From positions 558,001 through 622,000 of the forward strand of contig JBAMDO010000149.1 in the NCBI GenBank assembly GCA_037074765.1: 64,000 bases of DNA. Direction: 5' to 3'. The notes beneath the pieces were generated by a model that saw only the letters and a program-made list of their open reading frames with translations, did not search any database and had not been told where the DNA came from. Both the position numbers and the translations under genes were made by a program. Within the stretch, counting starts at the first letter, position 1; each line of letters begins with the position of its first letter. Source of the stretch: Mansonella perstans. Its lineage: Eukaryota > Nematoda > Chromadorea > Rhabditida > Onchocercidae. This document shows, in pieces, positions 39,615 to 52,600 of the stretch.

Positions 39615-41299
39615 TTAAGCTGTATGAGTACGAGAACATCGCTTTTTTGCATGATATAATTCACTTTTTAGACGCATGTTTTCTACGCGCAAATGTCGAT
39701 TTTCTTCTTTCACTTCATGAATTGCATTTTCGAGATGCACGATTTGTTCATCCTTAATATTTACTAATCTTCCAAATTCAGTAACCTGGCACTGAAGTTG
39801 CATGATTTGCTCATCTTTCATTTTTTGCTGTTGCTTTGCTTTGGTACGCGACCGTCTTACAGCATCATTGTTTTTTTCCCGCTTCAGTCGATACAACGGA
39901 TTTTTTTTCTCGGCCTGCAATAGATAAGAAAATCTAAATATTCACTAGTTCAAAAGACGAAGCATTAAATTACTAAATCCTCGACAAATTAGGATAGATC
40001 TTGAAAAAAAAATGGATCTACAAAAAAAAAAAAAAAAATTAGATTTTGGAAAAAAAATTAGATCTGAAGAGATACAGCTAATATTTTCATCTAACAAATT
40101 CCTATGCTGGAAGATGAGTTATCCACTGACTTGACGACATTTCCGGTCCTATTCTGAGAAGTCTAGATTTCAAAAGTGCAAAAAACTAAAATGAAGGCGT
40201 ACAAACATACCTCTGGCTTCAGTAAATACTTTCTTGGCTTAATAGTTGGTGTAAAACACGTTTCGATCTGCTCTGATGTATCCTTCGTCGCATAAACAGT
40301 CGGTCGTAATTCTCGCTCTCTTTCCATTTCCTCATTACTCATTATCTCCATTTTCACCGGCGGAAAACTTCCTGTAAAACCAGATGTTTCTGGAACTGCA
40401 ACCAATGCATCATCCAAGCTTGAGTCGGATTTTATAGTTTCTGCTGAAAAGGATATCTTGAAAACATAATATGACAGAAACTACCGAAGTTATCTTTGAA
40501 AAAACCATTACTAATTCTAAGAATCCTATTCTAGTTCTGAACTTACCAACAGTAAATTAATACAGCTTTGCACAATACTGAACTAATAAATCTTAAAACT
40601 CTATTGTGCTGCAGAAAAAAACTTTTTCTGACCAGGTGATTCCTTAATTTTATTATATGAAATGACCTAAAATAAAGCAGTCCTGCTTACCAATGCTCGT
40701 TAAATCTGCATACTGAGCAGCACATCCACAATCACCATGTTGCATTTGTATGTCGTATTCAAGTACCATCTGTTTATCGATAATGGGCTCCAGATCTTCA
40801 CTGCTGTCATCTATCTCTCGAAGATCGCTTAAATACGGAGTTAGATCCATGCTTTGATCCATGAAGTCAAAACCATCTTGTTCTTGCAACTGCTGACAAA
40901 GCATTAGCGAATCCTGAAATCCCATCTAAAAGACTTTTTCCTGACCAAATGACCTCATACTTTTACTAAGTAATATGACAAGCACTTTCGGAATTTAATC
41001 TCGCAGACTTCATCGTCACAATTCTGAGAAAACCCGTAAGAGAATAAGAATAAAGATGATTAAAATTCCTCAAATTCGTCACAACTCGAAAGAACAGAGT
41101 AACAAGGAGCGGAGATTAAGCAAGGGGGCAAATTTATGCACAAAAAAGCTGAATGAATTACTTGTCGATCAATTGGTTGGGTAACACCATCGGTTCTAAG
41201 ACGATTTCGTCCCTCGAAAGTTTTCGTATTCGTAGAAAAAAGGTCATCACAAGTGCCGATATTCAGTACAGTCTTCGCACTCTCGTTATTTCTTGACAT
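39615..41299 (-). CDS. C/EBP-like bZIP transcription factor, 4 exons
   Basis: A nuclear DNA-binding factor. Exons in transcription order: 41299-41162, 40925-40691, 40443-40211, 39914-39615, giving 301 residues. The basic region LYRLKREKNNDAVRRSRTKAK (about 208-228) has the NNxAVRxSRxKAK pattern of C/EBP proteins. The zipper that follows shows hydrophobic residues seven apart (QLQ, VHL, HLR, MRL) up to YHAKKR. The first two exons are acidic (DLREIDDSSEDLEPIID) and could be an activation region. Phases join exactly: 0, 1, 0. The start ATG lies one base after an acceptor-like ATTATCAG. Exon 2 begins directly with ATG after CTTTTAG, so a shorter product is possible. The exon 3 acceptor is CAGCAG, allowing one residue more or less. 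It may be the orthologue of worm cebp-1, but I cannot confirm that. Confidence 0.85.
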
Positions 41300-42303
41300 G
41301 CTGATAATTTTGTTCCAGTATCGACCAAATATCGAAAAAGCATAAATCACAACTTCCCAGGCTAAAAAAAAAAAAACGAGCATAATACTGACAGTGGAAT
41401 AACGAATAAGTAGCTGAAAATTAAAACTTTAGGTCTTGGTTAACTTGAAAAAGAACACAAATTACCGCTTCATTAAAAGAACAACTTCAAAAAACACTAA
41501 TTTCACGCTGACTGTCTGCAAAATGTTTCACCATCTGATGACAATTCCTTACTTAATTGCCTCTCTGTTATTCGCCGCAGGTTCCTCAGAAGTATGTTAA
41601 ACACAATGAATGTAAAGTAAAATAACTGAACATTTCACCTATGATATGCTACACTGGAATCCCGCATAATACTAAAGAAAACATAAACAGTTAATATTTG
41701 CTTTACTGTTTTAGATTTTTATATTTTCATAAAAAACAAGCAGGTGAATGAAGGGTAAAGCTAAATTACAAATCGACTATAAAAAACATCGCATTTCAGT
41801 TCAACTAAATCGGAAACGAAATACTAAAAGAAAAACACTGAAATTATCCACGCAATGCTTTGACGATCCAAAATGATATGCATGAAATATTCCATTACTC
41901 ACTCTTCTCATTTATCATATCCCTTTAGCTAGTTACATTTGGACTAGGCTAACGGACTGTATGAAAGTTTCCGAAAATGAATGGATAGTTAAGCGCTAAA
42001 TAATCTTTATATAACCTAATAATAAAAACAACTGCCCAGCATGTGATACAAACACTTTAAAAAGCCAAATTTTCCACTTAATCTTAGAAAAATTAGAAAA
42101 GAAACAATTACAAGTTTAAATTTTCGTAATTAATAAATAGTAAAAGTTGAACAAGCATTAGTAATTGTAACATCTGTTAATTATAACGCCTGGTAACAAT
42201 AGTTAGAATTTAGCCAAAACTCAAAAATTTGATGACAGCAATTGATCAATCATAGATTGCTGATCCCTAACATACTAATTCAACCAGAAATGGACGCCGC
42301 GTA

Positions 42304-42495
42304 ATGCCGCTACATCTATTGCCCCAGGCATCCTCCATACACCAGAACTCCCGCCCTCTCGCTGATTACCACAACATGAATACCTTCTACCCACCGACTG
42401 ATTTCGCAATCCACCAACCGGTGATGAGTCATCCCTCCCCCAACCACACGTCTGTCACGAGATTTCACCTGATTAGAGAGCTGCTAAATTCTTGA
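42304..42495 (+). CDS. Orphan C-rich open frame, hypothetical
   Basis: Sixty-three codons from an ATG, rich in proline, histidine, serine and asparagine (for example NMNTFYPPTDFAIHQPVM), with base composition unlike the surrounding AT-rich DNA. It could be a first exon, a small gene, an exonised regulatory block or a chance open frame in a promoter. The upstream in-frame codon context (TAA directly before) means it must start at this ATG or be entered by splicing. Not recognised. Confidence 0.25.
   Translation: MPLHLLPQASSIHQNSRPLADYHNMNTFYPPTDFAIHQPVMSHPSPNHTSVTRFHLIRELLNS
42423..42433. promoter_or_regulatory. Palindromic AP-1-like bZIP site
   Basis: GATGAGTCATC is a symmetric TGAGTCA site inside the C-rich block between the bZIP and helicase genes. 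bZIP dimers of the AP-1 class bind this core. Autoregulation by the neighbouring bZIP gene is speculative, since C/EBP proteins usually prefer TTGCGCAAT-type sites. Confidence 0.3.
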
Positions 42496-42760
42496 AAATT
42501 CTTATAGCGATTACTTGTTCTTTTTCTCAGATGCAAGAAATCATTTTAGGATTTGCAATAGCTCATACAGCCTCATTCTAGATAGTTTCAGTTATGTAGT
42601 GGTTAATAAAATGTAAATAGCATTGATGGAGACTTTCTTTTTTGTTATCCTCATCGCATTATATGTTATGAAAGAGTTCACTGACCTTTGCCCTGCCATT
42701 TGCTTTCATCAGTTCTCTCTTTTTCTATTTCACTTCATTTTGCAACTAATTTCAAATTAA

Positions 42761-42767
<7 letters not shown>

Positions 42768-42793
<26 letters not shown>
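42768..42793. repeat. 26-base T homopolymer
   Basis: Uninterrupted T run about 160 bases upstream of the helicase start. Poly-dT tracts are common in nematode promoters and disfavour nucleosomes. Confidence 0.85.
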
Positions 42794-42952
42794 ATGCATT
42801 TTGCAAGTTCAAAATTACTAAGGATCAGCGTTTGATCGAAATTATAAAGTACTCACTAATTTAAGCTATAATTACTTCATTCCTTTGAACATTCATTTTT
42901 TCCTAAACTATTACAGGAATTGACCTTGAAGTGATTGAACGAAATAGAGGAT

Positions 42953-45900
42953 ATGAGCAGGAATCGATATAAGCAGCAAAGTGTATATAACATTGACATT
43001 GATAAGTATCCTGTAGCTAAGGTCAGTTCTTTCTTTTTTACCTTTACATCCTTATTAGAATTATTATAAATAATTCATTTCTTAAGATAATTCTGCAAAT
43101 AGTATTGATTATTCTAATGAATAAAAAACAGCAGATGAAATGTTATTAAGGTTACTTTCCGAAATTTGCGATAAGTGTTGATTTCTGAACCTGGAAGCTT
43201 TTCCGAAATTCAGGTTGTTACACCGAACATGTGCTTGATGCTTTCATAATAAAGTTTTAGGAATAGTTGTACGCATAGGAATTACCGAGAGAGGTTTTAT
43301 AGTTTGAAAAATTGAGGATGTTATGCCCAGTCAGAGTCTTCATAGCAGTATCTTTCTTTTTTTTTTTTTGCTGTGCTACCTACCTCATTTGCCTTTTGGT
43401 AATTTTGGTTCCTTTAAAATAGTTTACAATATTTTAATTTGATTTTTCAGAAAAAATTTCGTCGCGAAGAATTACCAGTCGACAGGGTTCATTTGCAACT
43501 GGCAAAAGTAATAAAAGAAAATGGCATATCAGTCATTGTCGGTGAAACTGGAAGTGGTAAAAGCACGCAAATTCCTCAGGTTGTTGATGCATTTTTTTGC
43601 TTAAAGCATGTTCAAGAAGGAATTGCAGAGAGTCTAGTAGTACTTTGACTGAATCTAGTTCTCTAAAACTACCAATATTGTCCATGAAATTCGAATGGAA
43701 TCATTAGTTTTTAATAAATCTTATTTAAAAATAGAAATTTAAAGTTGTTTTGCTCAATTATTTGGGGTGTTTTGCGTCCTAATTATGCAATTAATCCAGT
43801 GGGTAAATTCATAATCCCAAATTGCAACTTTACCGCTGCAAAATGGGGGTGTTCCATTGCCGTCTTACCATGTTAAGGGAGGAAATATGAGTTCTGTCGA
43901 TAAACAACAGTGCTTTTCCTAGTAAGTAGTGAAGATGATTTAGATATGATCGACCTAATATCAGGTAGACCAGAATTTAGAAGCCATTGTTGTTAATTTG
44001 CTTCTGAAACCTAAAACAGCTCTTAAGCTCGCAACTTTTGAGATATTTAGTATCTGTTGCTAATTATGGTCTTTGTTCAGATTTGTTATAATGAAGGTTT
44101 GATTGGTAGCGGTCTCCTGGCTGTTACACAGCCACGACGTGTTGCTGCAATTACTCTTGCGAGACATGTCGCTTTGGAAATGAATGAAAACCTTGGTGAA
44201 GTGGTAAAATGATTTGATATAAGTAAAACTTTTGCAAAAATACAATGAGGATTGTTTATTTAATGGCACAAAACTACAGCTTGAAGAGATGATTTTAAAA
44301 TTTTACGTTTTAACAAGTAGCAAAAAAACAGTCACAGGAAAAATTTAACATTAAAATATTTAATAGTACAAAGCTCCAACTTAAGCAGATGGTTTAAAAA
44401 ATTTTATCTTTTAACAAAGAGCAAAAAAAGAATTTAACATTAAAGAGAGTATCAGATCTTATTTTCGTTAATTGCTGCATTTTTAAGTGATACATTTTTG
44501 TGTATAAATCTTGTTCGGTATTATTAAAATTATGTTTTACAACAAAATTCATATTCACTAAAACAGAGAGATTTCTTCAACTTAATCTGGTAATAATTAA
44601 TTTTAACAGATGAAAATTAATGAGAAGAGCCAACGAAGCAAAAGATAAATTTTAGGTCGCATACAAGGTGAGGTTCGAAAATACTATAAGTAATGAAACA
44701 AAAATTGTTTACGGCACTGATGGTATATTTTTGCGCGAAACAATTTATGACTCATTACTCACACATTATTCAATTGTAATTGTCGATGAAGCTCATGAAC
44801 GTTCTGTTCACACAGATGTCTTGTTATACTTGTTAAAACTTTGTTATAAGCAGCGGTTAGGTACATCGAATCCACTGAAGTTATGTTGTTAATTGATTTT
44901 TTTATTCACTGTTGGCATATTTTGTCTTTTATAGTTAAATGTAATTTATCTCAAAATTCCTGAAAGCCACTCAAATATGACACTCTAATTTTAGATTGTT
45001 ATTATGTCGGCTACCTTGGAAACTAATGTTTTTTCGGAGTATTTTGACAATGCACCAGTGTATATAGTACAAGGAAGAACGTATCCAGTTGAGGTAACAA
45101 ATTGATTCGTGTTATTAAATTATGAGGATTCATAGCTAAAATTCTTTATGACGAAAACCGATCTTCAATCACTATTTGAAGAGTTAGAAAATGTGACCCG
45201 CAGCATGTAAAAATAAGTAGATAAGAGATATTATATCAAATTCATTTCTCATCGTAAATAAAATAATTTAAATATTTTGAGTAGAAATTTTTCTCTGTTT
45301 TGCATATATGATGTGCGTTTTCTGCAGATTTTCTATGCAAATTCATTGGATAAAAAAGATGCTGATTATGTATTTAATGTTTTGACAACGGTTTTGCAAA
45401 TTCATCGTACTGAACCACTGAGGTGAATTCTTTTGCTGAGGTCCAAGTGATTTCTTGGAAATTTATTATTTACAGTTAATTTTTTTACCAGAATGAAGAT
45501 AAACAAAACAATACTTTGTATAATAAATTCTTTATCCTTACTCTCTACTTTTTATCCGTCGTTTAATTTTAAGATTGGAATTTTCCTGAAAGCATTCTTG
45601 TTTTTCAGTTCTGATGTGTTAGCATTCTTAACTGGACAGGAAGAAATTGAAATAGCTTGCAAGAAAGTGCAGGAAGCTTCGAAACTTCTAAATGGTGGTT
45701 TGGTGGCCCTACCACTTTATGCCGGTCTTTCACCATCGGCACAAATGCGGGTTTTTGAACCAGTTAATGTACCAGTAAGCTTTTCAGATTACTAAAATTG
45801 ATTTTCTAATTTAGATTCCTTTCAGCGATCGTATAATTAACGATATGAAGTAATTACTTTGAATTTTGATTTCATGCTAGTTACAGTTATTTTATAGCCC

Positions 45901-48559
45901 GTGGCAAAACCTTTATATATTTCTTGATTCAACTTATACTAATGTGTGTTCGTTCGTTGGCTGCCAAAGACCAGCCCATTATATCAACCTTTTAAACAGC
46001 TTGTACTGTTAATGGGTGGAATGATGGAAACTTAATCAATTTTCTAAAGAAAATTAAATTTTGTAAGTGCTTCCAGCATACACGAAAAATTATTTTCGCA
46101 ACGAATATAGCGGAAACATCCATCACTATACCTGGCGTACGGATTATTGTTGACAGTGGAAAAATAAAAGTGAAGTAAGCCTTAATTGAGTCGTTTTATT
46201 TTTATCATAGTCCTTTATGTTTGCTTCAATGAAAAATCATTATTATTTGATGGTTTAAGAAGCGTGCATGCAGTTAGAGAAAAAGTAAAATTATCACCGA
46301 GCAGTTTTGAGATATACATATATTTAATTAAAGCTGAATTGAATCCTGAAGTAAGAATTCATATCAGTTTTCCTCTAGTCCTGATTGTTCTCAGATTTAT
46401 TAATTTAAATCCAGCCGACGTTTTTGTTTATTATTAGAAGCCATTTGAGGTAAAATTTTTTCAATGACGTATCCGATAGCTGTTTAGAACCTTTCTTCCT
46501 GATCGTCATATCGATATTCTTTGTGTGGAAAATATTTCACAGTCGTCAGCGACGCAGCGAGCCGGTCGTGCTGGACGTGAAGCGCCAGGAAAATGCTATC
46601 GGCTATATTCGGAAAAACATTTTCATTCATTATCCAAAATGACAGTTCCGGAAATTCTACGATGCAATTTAGCGATGGTAAAATTTAGCAAAAAAAAAAA
46701 AAGAATGTTGTTCAGAAGTTCGGCGCAGTTCGTATTTCCGGTTTTTATCAGCTAAATCGATTCATGCGATTAATGATAGAAAGGCTAACTTCAATTAAGA
46801 ACTGTCTCTTAATGCCGAAAGGACTTAGTATTAGGAGCAAAAGAAGTTTTACGTGAATTTAGATATGTAATTTGCACTAAATTGTCCATTCCAGGTACTG
46901 CTCGAACTGTTGCGTATTGGTTTGCGACGAATAAACTCTTTGGCTTTGATTTCAAATCCAAAAAAGGAAGGACTGATAGCTGCTGAAAAACATCTTCGCT
47001 TACTGGATGCAATAAAGAAACCTGATAAAAAAGGCAGATTGCAACTTACTGAAATGGGTACAAGGTTATCGTCATTCCCAGTTGATCCAGCGTTTGCACG
47101 GTAAGTGATTTAGTCGTTGGTAATTATTCGGAGTTTTAAAAATTTGTTAATCCTTTTTCAAATTTACTGTCCTACTTTTCCTCGGTTTCGAAACTTAATG
47201 TTGTTGACTTGCAGTGCTTTAATAGCAGCTTCACAGAATGAATGTTTGGAAGAAGTTCTAACAATCGTGGCATTTATATCTACTGATTCTGTTTTTGTTA
47301 GTTCAGCAATGAGTCGCGAGCAAACAAATTTATCGAAGCGTAAATTTGAAGCACCCGAAGGTGATCACTGCACCTTACTAAACGTTTATCGAGGATATCG
47401 TTTAGCTCGGAAAGAGAAGAAATTAGAGGTAATTTATATCTTATAGTTTTCCTTTTTTTTAGTTTTATCCTATGTCACGTCTTCACTTCATCATAATAAT
47501 TTGTATGTATATTTAGATCCAATTTTTAATCATTATTTACTCTGAATATCGGATTTGACATTTAATTTTTCCATTATCTTATATATACACTTTCTCCAAC
47601 ACTTGGGATGAGTTTTTAGTAAAATCTATATGTTAATGGAAAGAGCAGTATACTTTGACTTTATGTATCTTTCAGATCATATCTGGTGTTGTTGTTCTGC
47701 TTTTTGTTATCATCCCGAAAGCGTTTATAAATATTCATTAAGGAATGGTGCGAAGTTAATCATGTTCACCAACGATTACTTAATACTGTTTTCAAAATTC
47801 GAAGACAGTTGCGGGATATTTGCTCAAAAAATTCACTGGTTTTCCGTTCGTGTGGTAATGATACTGACAAAGTCAGGTATTAATTGCATGGAAGTTACTG
47901 TAAGTTCTGGAAAAGATGAATACATTAGCTAATTGGTTGGCCGAGGTAACTGTATTCAAAAAGTAGAGGAAAAAAAGGAAGAAGGGAAAAGATTAAATGA
48001 AGGAGAATCTCTGGGACGTCGAATGAAGTTGGAAATTTAATGAAGCCTGGTTTTGCTGAATATCATTCTTTCAGAAAAACCCTTTGCCAGGCTCTTTTCA
48101 TGAATGCTTGTGCATATGAGAGATCGCAGGATCGTTACAGTTTATTAATATCTCCTGAAACTTTACTGAAAATTCATCCTTCCTCCTGTTTGTCTCGTTC
48201 GCGGCCATCGGCCTTTGTCTTCACAGATCTTGTTCGAACAAATGAATTATACGCCCGGCAAGTTTTCTGTTTTTTTTTTTTGTGGCATACTGAAAATTAT
48301 TACTGAAATAGTGTTTCAAAGTTGTCTTGTTTTTCTTCTTTCGGAATAAAAACCAAGTATTTAAAAACTGTTTCATTTATTAAATTCTTTCTTTTTTTGC
48401 ACTTCTGTAGAATTTTTTTGAATATTTTTAACAAGTTTTTGATTCTAGTAACAATTCTTGTTTTCATTTAGTGATATCACAGTGATTGATCTCGAGTGGG
48501 CCAAAGAGCTGCTTGATTCAAAGAAGACCGTGTTCAGCATATTTAGCAATAAAAATTGA
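42953..48559 (+). CDS. dhx33: DHX33-like DEAH-box RNA helicase, 14 exons
   Basis: A DEAH/RHA helicase. DHX33 in animals works in ribosomal RNA synthesis and translation initiation. Exons: 42953-43021, 43451-43579, 44081-44203, 44656-44880, 44995-45093, 45328-45422, 45609-45774, 46077-46174, 46488-46677, 46895-47100, 47215-47428, 47743-47876, 48075-48257, 48472-48559, giving 672 residues against about 700 in human DHX33. Motifs: GETGSGKST (54-62), TQPRRVAA, DEAH (151-154), SAT (187-189), FLTGQEEIE, FATNIAETSITIPG and QRAGRAGR (358-365). A winged-helix/HA2 region and an OB-fold follow, with RRQLRDIC and IHPSSCLSRSRP as in DHX33. Two junctions are odd. After 44880 there is no GT or GC donor at the position required by frame and homology. 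The last intron uses a GC donor (CG|GCAAGT). Confidence 0.93.
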
Positions 48560-49600
48560 TTCATTCGTGTTATGGGGCAAAGCAACATATAGTTATTTAT
48601 TGCATTCAAAACCAGAACTATAAACATTCTGTGTTCCTTTAGAAAGCGTTTAAAAAATAGACTTTCTTACTTTTAAATTTTTTCTTTGTGATATTGCTTT
48701 GTAAGTTATAGCGGTTAATTTGCGCGATATCTTGGTAATAAGATTGTTTTCATGTTGTTTGTTGTTTAAGTTACTTAAATGAGTTTAAGATTAGTTCTAA
48801 TCTGTTTTTCGAACGATCAAAAGTTCACATAAATTTTTGCGAAGCAATTTGTTGCGGTGAAGTTTGAAAAGTAGCCCAAATAGTTTCTTTTTTTATAATC
48901 AGATTTAATAACCATGGAACTGATTGTAGCAGATTACTTGATTTGTCATAGTGTGTTTCTTGGTGATGATAATGTTGGAATCTGAGAATAAAATTTGGTA
49001 GTAATAATCGCTTCTGGTCGCAAAACATTCCCTATGATTTCGGTTTGCTCTATTAAATGCATTGTGTTTGGTATAAACGTGTGGGTAATCCTGGTCGAAG
49101 ATACATGGCCCATCAAAAAAATACTGTTAATTTTGCAGTGGATTTAGTCACATCAAAGAAAAAAAATATGGTACGCATGCACATACGGTTTCAGATACTT
49201 CAATATAAAATGTGCAGATAACGGTTCGTATTACTTTTTCATCAGCTGCTTAAATTCTGATCTTCGTACTTCTTATAAATTTTTGATAAGGAATTTTTAC
49301 ACATCTCATTCGAAAAAGACACATAGGAAACAGTAGAGGAAGTTCCCAATAAAAGATGAAAGAAGTTGGCAGTGCGGTACTACGATTTATCATACGCCCA
49401 TTGGTACTACAGTCTTTGTTGTCAGTGCATTGGATGACCTTGTACATTCTCTTTATGCCTTCATCTCTTCTTTAATATTAGTGCCAAACTTTCGTCGAGG
49501 ATCTGTGTTTCCGTTCACTTTGGAGTCTTTTTTAAAATTCTTTTCATTACCCATATTTGAGTTAGTATTTTGTAGTTTTTACAAGATATCTTCTCGAGAA
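48560..49600. other. Gap between DHX33 and UGPase genes
   Basis: One kilobase separating two plus-strand genes. AATAAA occurs at about 48985. An acceptor-like TTTTGTAG ends at 49575, 25 bases before the UGPase ATG. No gene seen. The spacing is wider than a typical worm operon gap of about 100 bases. Confidence 0.5.
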
Positions 49601-52600
49601 ATGAATCAGTGTTGGAATGATGAAGCTCACAAATTGCTCAAAAATATTGGCGAACAGTTCAAGCAGTCTTTTGTTAACAATGAAGTACGTTGTTTTTGCT
49701 TCATCTTTCAACTTACGAAGTTGAATTCTGATCCATTTTGTGTAGTTTTTCACATTTTTATTTACAGCGTACCCAGTTCGATGCAGAAGTATTCTTGTCC
49801 TTGTTCGAGCAATATCTCAGCGAACCCACTACTATCGACTGGTCCAAGATGAAACCATTAAGCTTAAAATTTCAAAAAGATTATGAATCGTTATCGCACT
49901 GTTCAGGAAAGTATGAACGAGACAAGATCATAAAACATCTGTCAGTTGTAAAATTAAATGGGGGTCTGGGAACAACAATGGGCTGTGATGGGCCAAAGTC
50001 ACTAATCGAGTTACGCAGAGGGCTCACATTCCTCGATTTTGCTATTGGTCATGTGCAGGTAACATTTCAATCAAATAGCAGAACTGGGAATGATCTGTTT
50101 GAAGAGGACAAGAAAGAAATTCGAAATTTCAAACACACAATTCATTGAATCGCTATTAAAGAATTTAATTTAGATTTCTTTCAGATTTGTGTACAAATAA
50201 AGCTCAATTGCTGTCTTTGATTATTGACCCTAACTTTCTCATTTTTTTTCTCAACTTTTCTTGCTTTAAAGGAAACTGTCCCTAATTTGATTTTTACAGC
50301 TTTTTAATAAGCGGAACAACAGCTCAGTGCCATTAATTTTAATGAATAGTTTCAATACTGAAAAAGCAATCTGCGAATATTTGGCTGAGCGCAAGCTAGA
50401 TGTAAAAACATTTCTGCAGAGCAAATGTCCAAGGATTTTAGTGGAAAATTCAATGCCTGTTCCTTTCAGGGATGGCGGTGAAAACATTGAAGGGTAAAGA
50501 ATCATTTCACTGATATTTTTTTTTCATCGCTCAGTGCTTCTTACTATTGGAGATAAAAAACAATGATTACAACACAAAGTCTCATTTAAGATTTTAATAT
50601 GTTATAATTTATATTTCAGGATGTTTTGCGTCGTCATTGAAAAATCTAAGTTACATCAATCACTAAATGATTTCTAAATGTTTAGGTTTTTACGTTGGAT
50701 GTAGTGAATTAATAGAAAAATATTAAGTGATAATACGTAGACGAGAAAGAAATCGGAATTTCTTTATTATAACAACAAAAAATATCACTTATAAATAATG
50801 AAAATGACACTTTTTTCATTTATTAGATTTTTCGAACTATTCATAAGACCATGGGATTCGTTCGGTTAGTAAGAGTTCGTTATAGTTGAAAACTTAAACT
50901 AGAAGTTGACTATTAAATTTTTAAGTACAAATAACTAAATCTTCTGTAACATAACATTTTCAGGTGGTATCCACCAGGTCATGGAAATATTTTCAAATCG
51001 ATGCAGTTTACGGGTGTTTTGGATGAGTTACTTGCTCAGGGACGCGACATATGTTTCATCTCAAATATTGATAATACTGGTGCAACAATTGATTTGCGAA
51101 TTGCTAAACTTATGATAGAAGGTGATTTGGAATATGTCATGGAATGCACCGAAAAAACGGAACTCGACAAAAAGGTCTATCATTTGTTGACTTTTGAGAG
51201 TTTCTGTTCTTCACTTCTTTTTTTTTAGTTGGAGGTGTTTAACTAGCGACTAATTCTAGCAATCTTATGATTTTGCAATATGTATCGATTGACTTTTTGG
51301 TTATATACCTTTTTAGGGAGGTACTTTGGTTGAGATAAATGGACATATTATGCATTTGGAAATGCCACAAGTTCCCAAAGATTGTATTGATGACTTCTGC
51401 TCAACGAATATTTTCAAGTATATGCATTACACATATCTGTACAGGATTTACTAATCTGCTCGCTTGCACTGGTTTTAATTAATCTCTCGCTTCTTTCATT
51501 CGTTTATTTTATTCTTTCTGTATCACTATATTATATCGAGATATCCCTGAATCGAAATTCAAAAAGTTCCAGGATTTTTAATACCAACAATATTTGGGTC
51601 AATCTGCGAGCCGTAAAAAAGAAACTGGCTGAAATGAAAATGGAAATTATTGTCAACAAAAAGGTCTCAGAGATTTTTCCCAGGCCTGCCTTGACGTTTG
51701 ACAAGCATCTTGTCGAATATTTCTGCGGTTTTTTTCTTTGTGAATGTCTATTAAATATTGGAAGAGTCATTATTCTGCATGTTTACTTTTCCAATGAAGC
51801 TGGTCATTGTTTGGACTCGGATAGCCTAGGCCAAACTTTACTCCGTCTTATTTTTGCGGGTAGAATTATCAATGATTAGGCATAATTGAAATGCTGTGCT
51901 GTACATTTACTGAGAGTTCAGAAAAATAGAAAAGCTGTTAGTCACTAGCCAGTTAAGGTCAAAAAGGCCTAACAACGAGCATCTTAATTAGTGCGTGGTA
52001 TATATATATATACCATATAAATAGAGATGTATAGATGATATCGATATAGATGATAACTATGTGTAAAGAAAATATTGTTGATTACAAGCCACCAAGATAC
52101 GTAATGACTAAACCTTATAATGAGGGGTGAAATGACTCGCTTTTCAGTGTCATCAGTAATTAAGCTTCTGATTTTTACAGATTCTCAGTACCGGTGAGCT
52201 TGTCCATCAACTGGAAACATCAGTGGGTGGTGCCATTCGAAATTTCGATAAAGTTTTGAGTACGTATATAGTCCTTCTGCTGTTTCACTAAAGTCATTAT
52301 CTGCAGTAGAATTGTTGAATTCAATACTAGATCATTATTCCCTTTTCAGCCATGTTCATTACAAGTATAGTAGATAAGAAGTGAGTATGTTGTTCTTGTT
52401 TGAGCTTTCGACGTTGCACCTTCTTTAACGACTTTATGTTATCGTATTTGATCAAGATAAAGTGCTGTGTTATCTCGTTCTTTAAGTCATGCGTGATAGC
52501 ATTAACAGAAACACTTTGCGGCTTAAAGCAATATGCGTGGTTCAATACTATGACCAATGATTAGGATGAAATTTTGCTTTCAATAATATAGTAAGAACTT

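Larger units (their letters stand above)
41300..42952. other. Divergent intergenic region between bZIP and DHX33 genes
   Basis: This 1.65 kb should contain both promoters. Most is AT-rich, but 42300-42475 is clearly richer in C and is open in one plus-strand frame. A T26 run lies at 42768-42793. An acceptor TATTACAG ending at 42916, 36 bases before the helicase ATG, is a likely trans-splice site. Confidence 0.5.

Noticed and set aside
39410..39757. A 115-codon plus-strand open frame
   Set aside because: It overlaps the last bZIP exon in antisense and has no family features of its own.
49430..49600. Longer N-terminus for UGPase from the upstream ATG of the same frame
   Set aside because: The added residues are hydrophobic and unlike any UGPase, and an acceptor at 49575 separates them from the conserved start.
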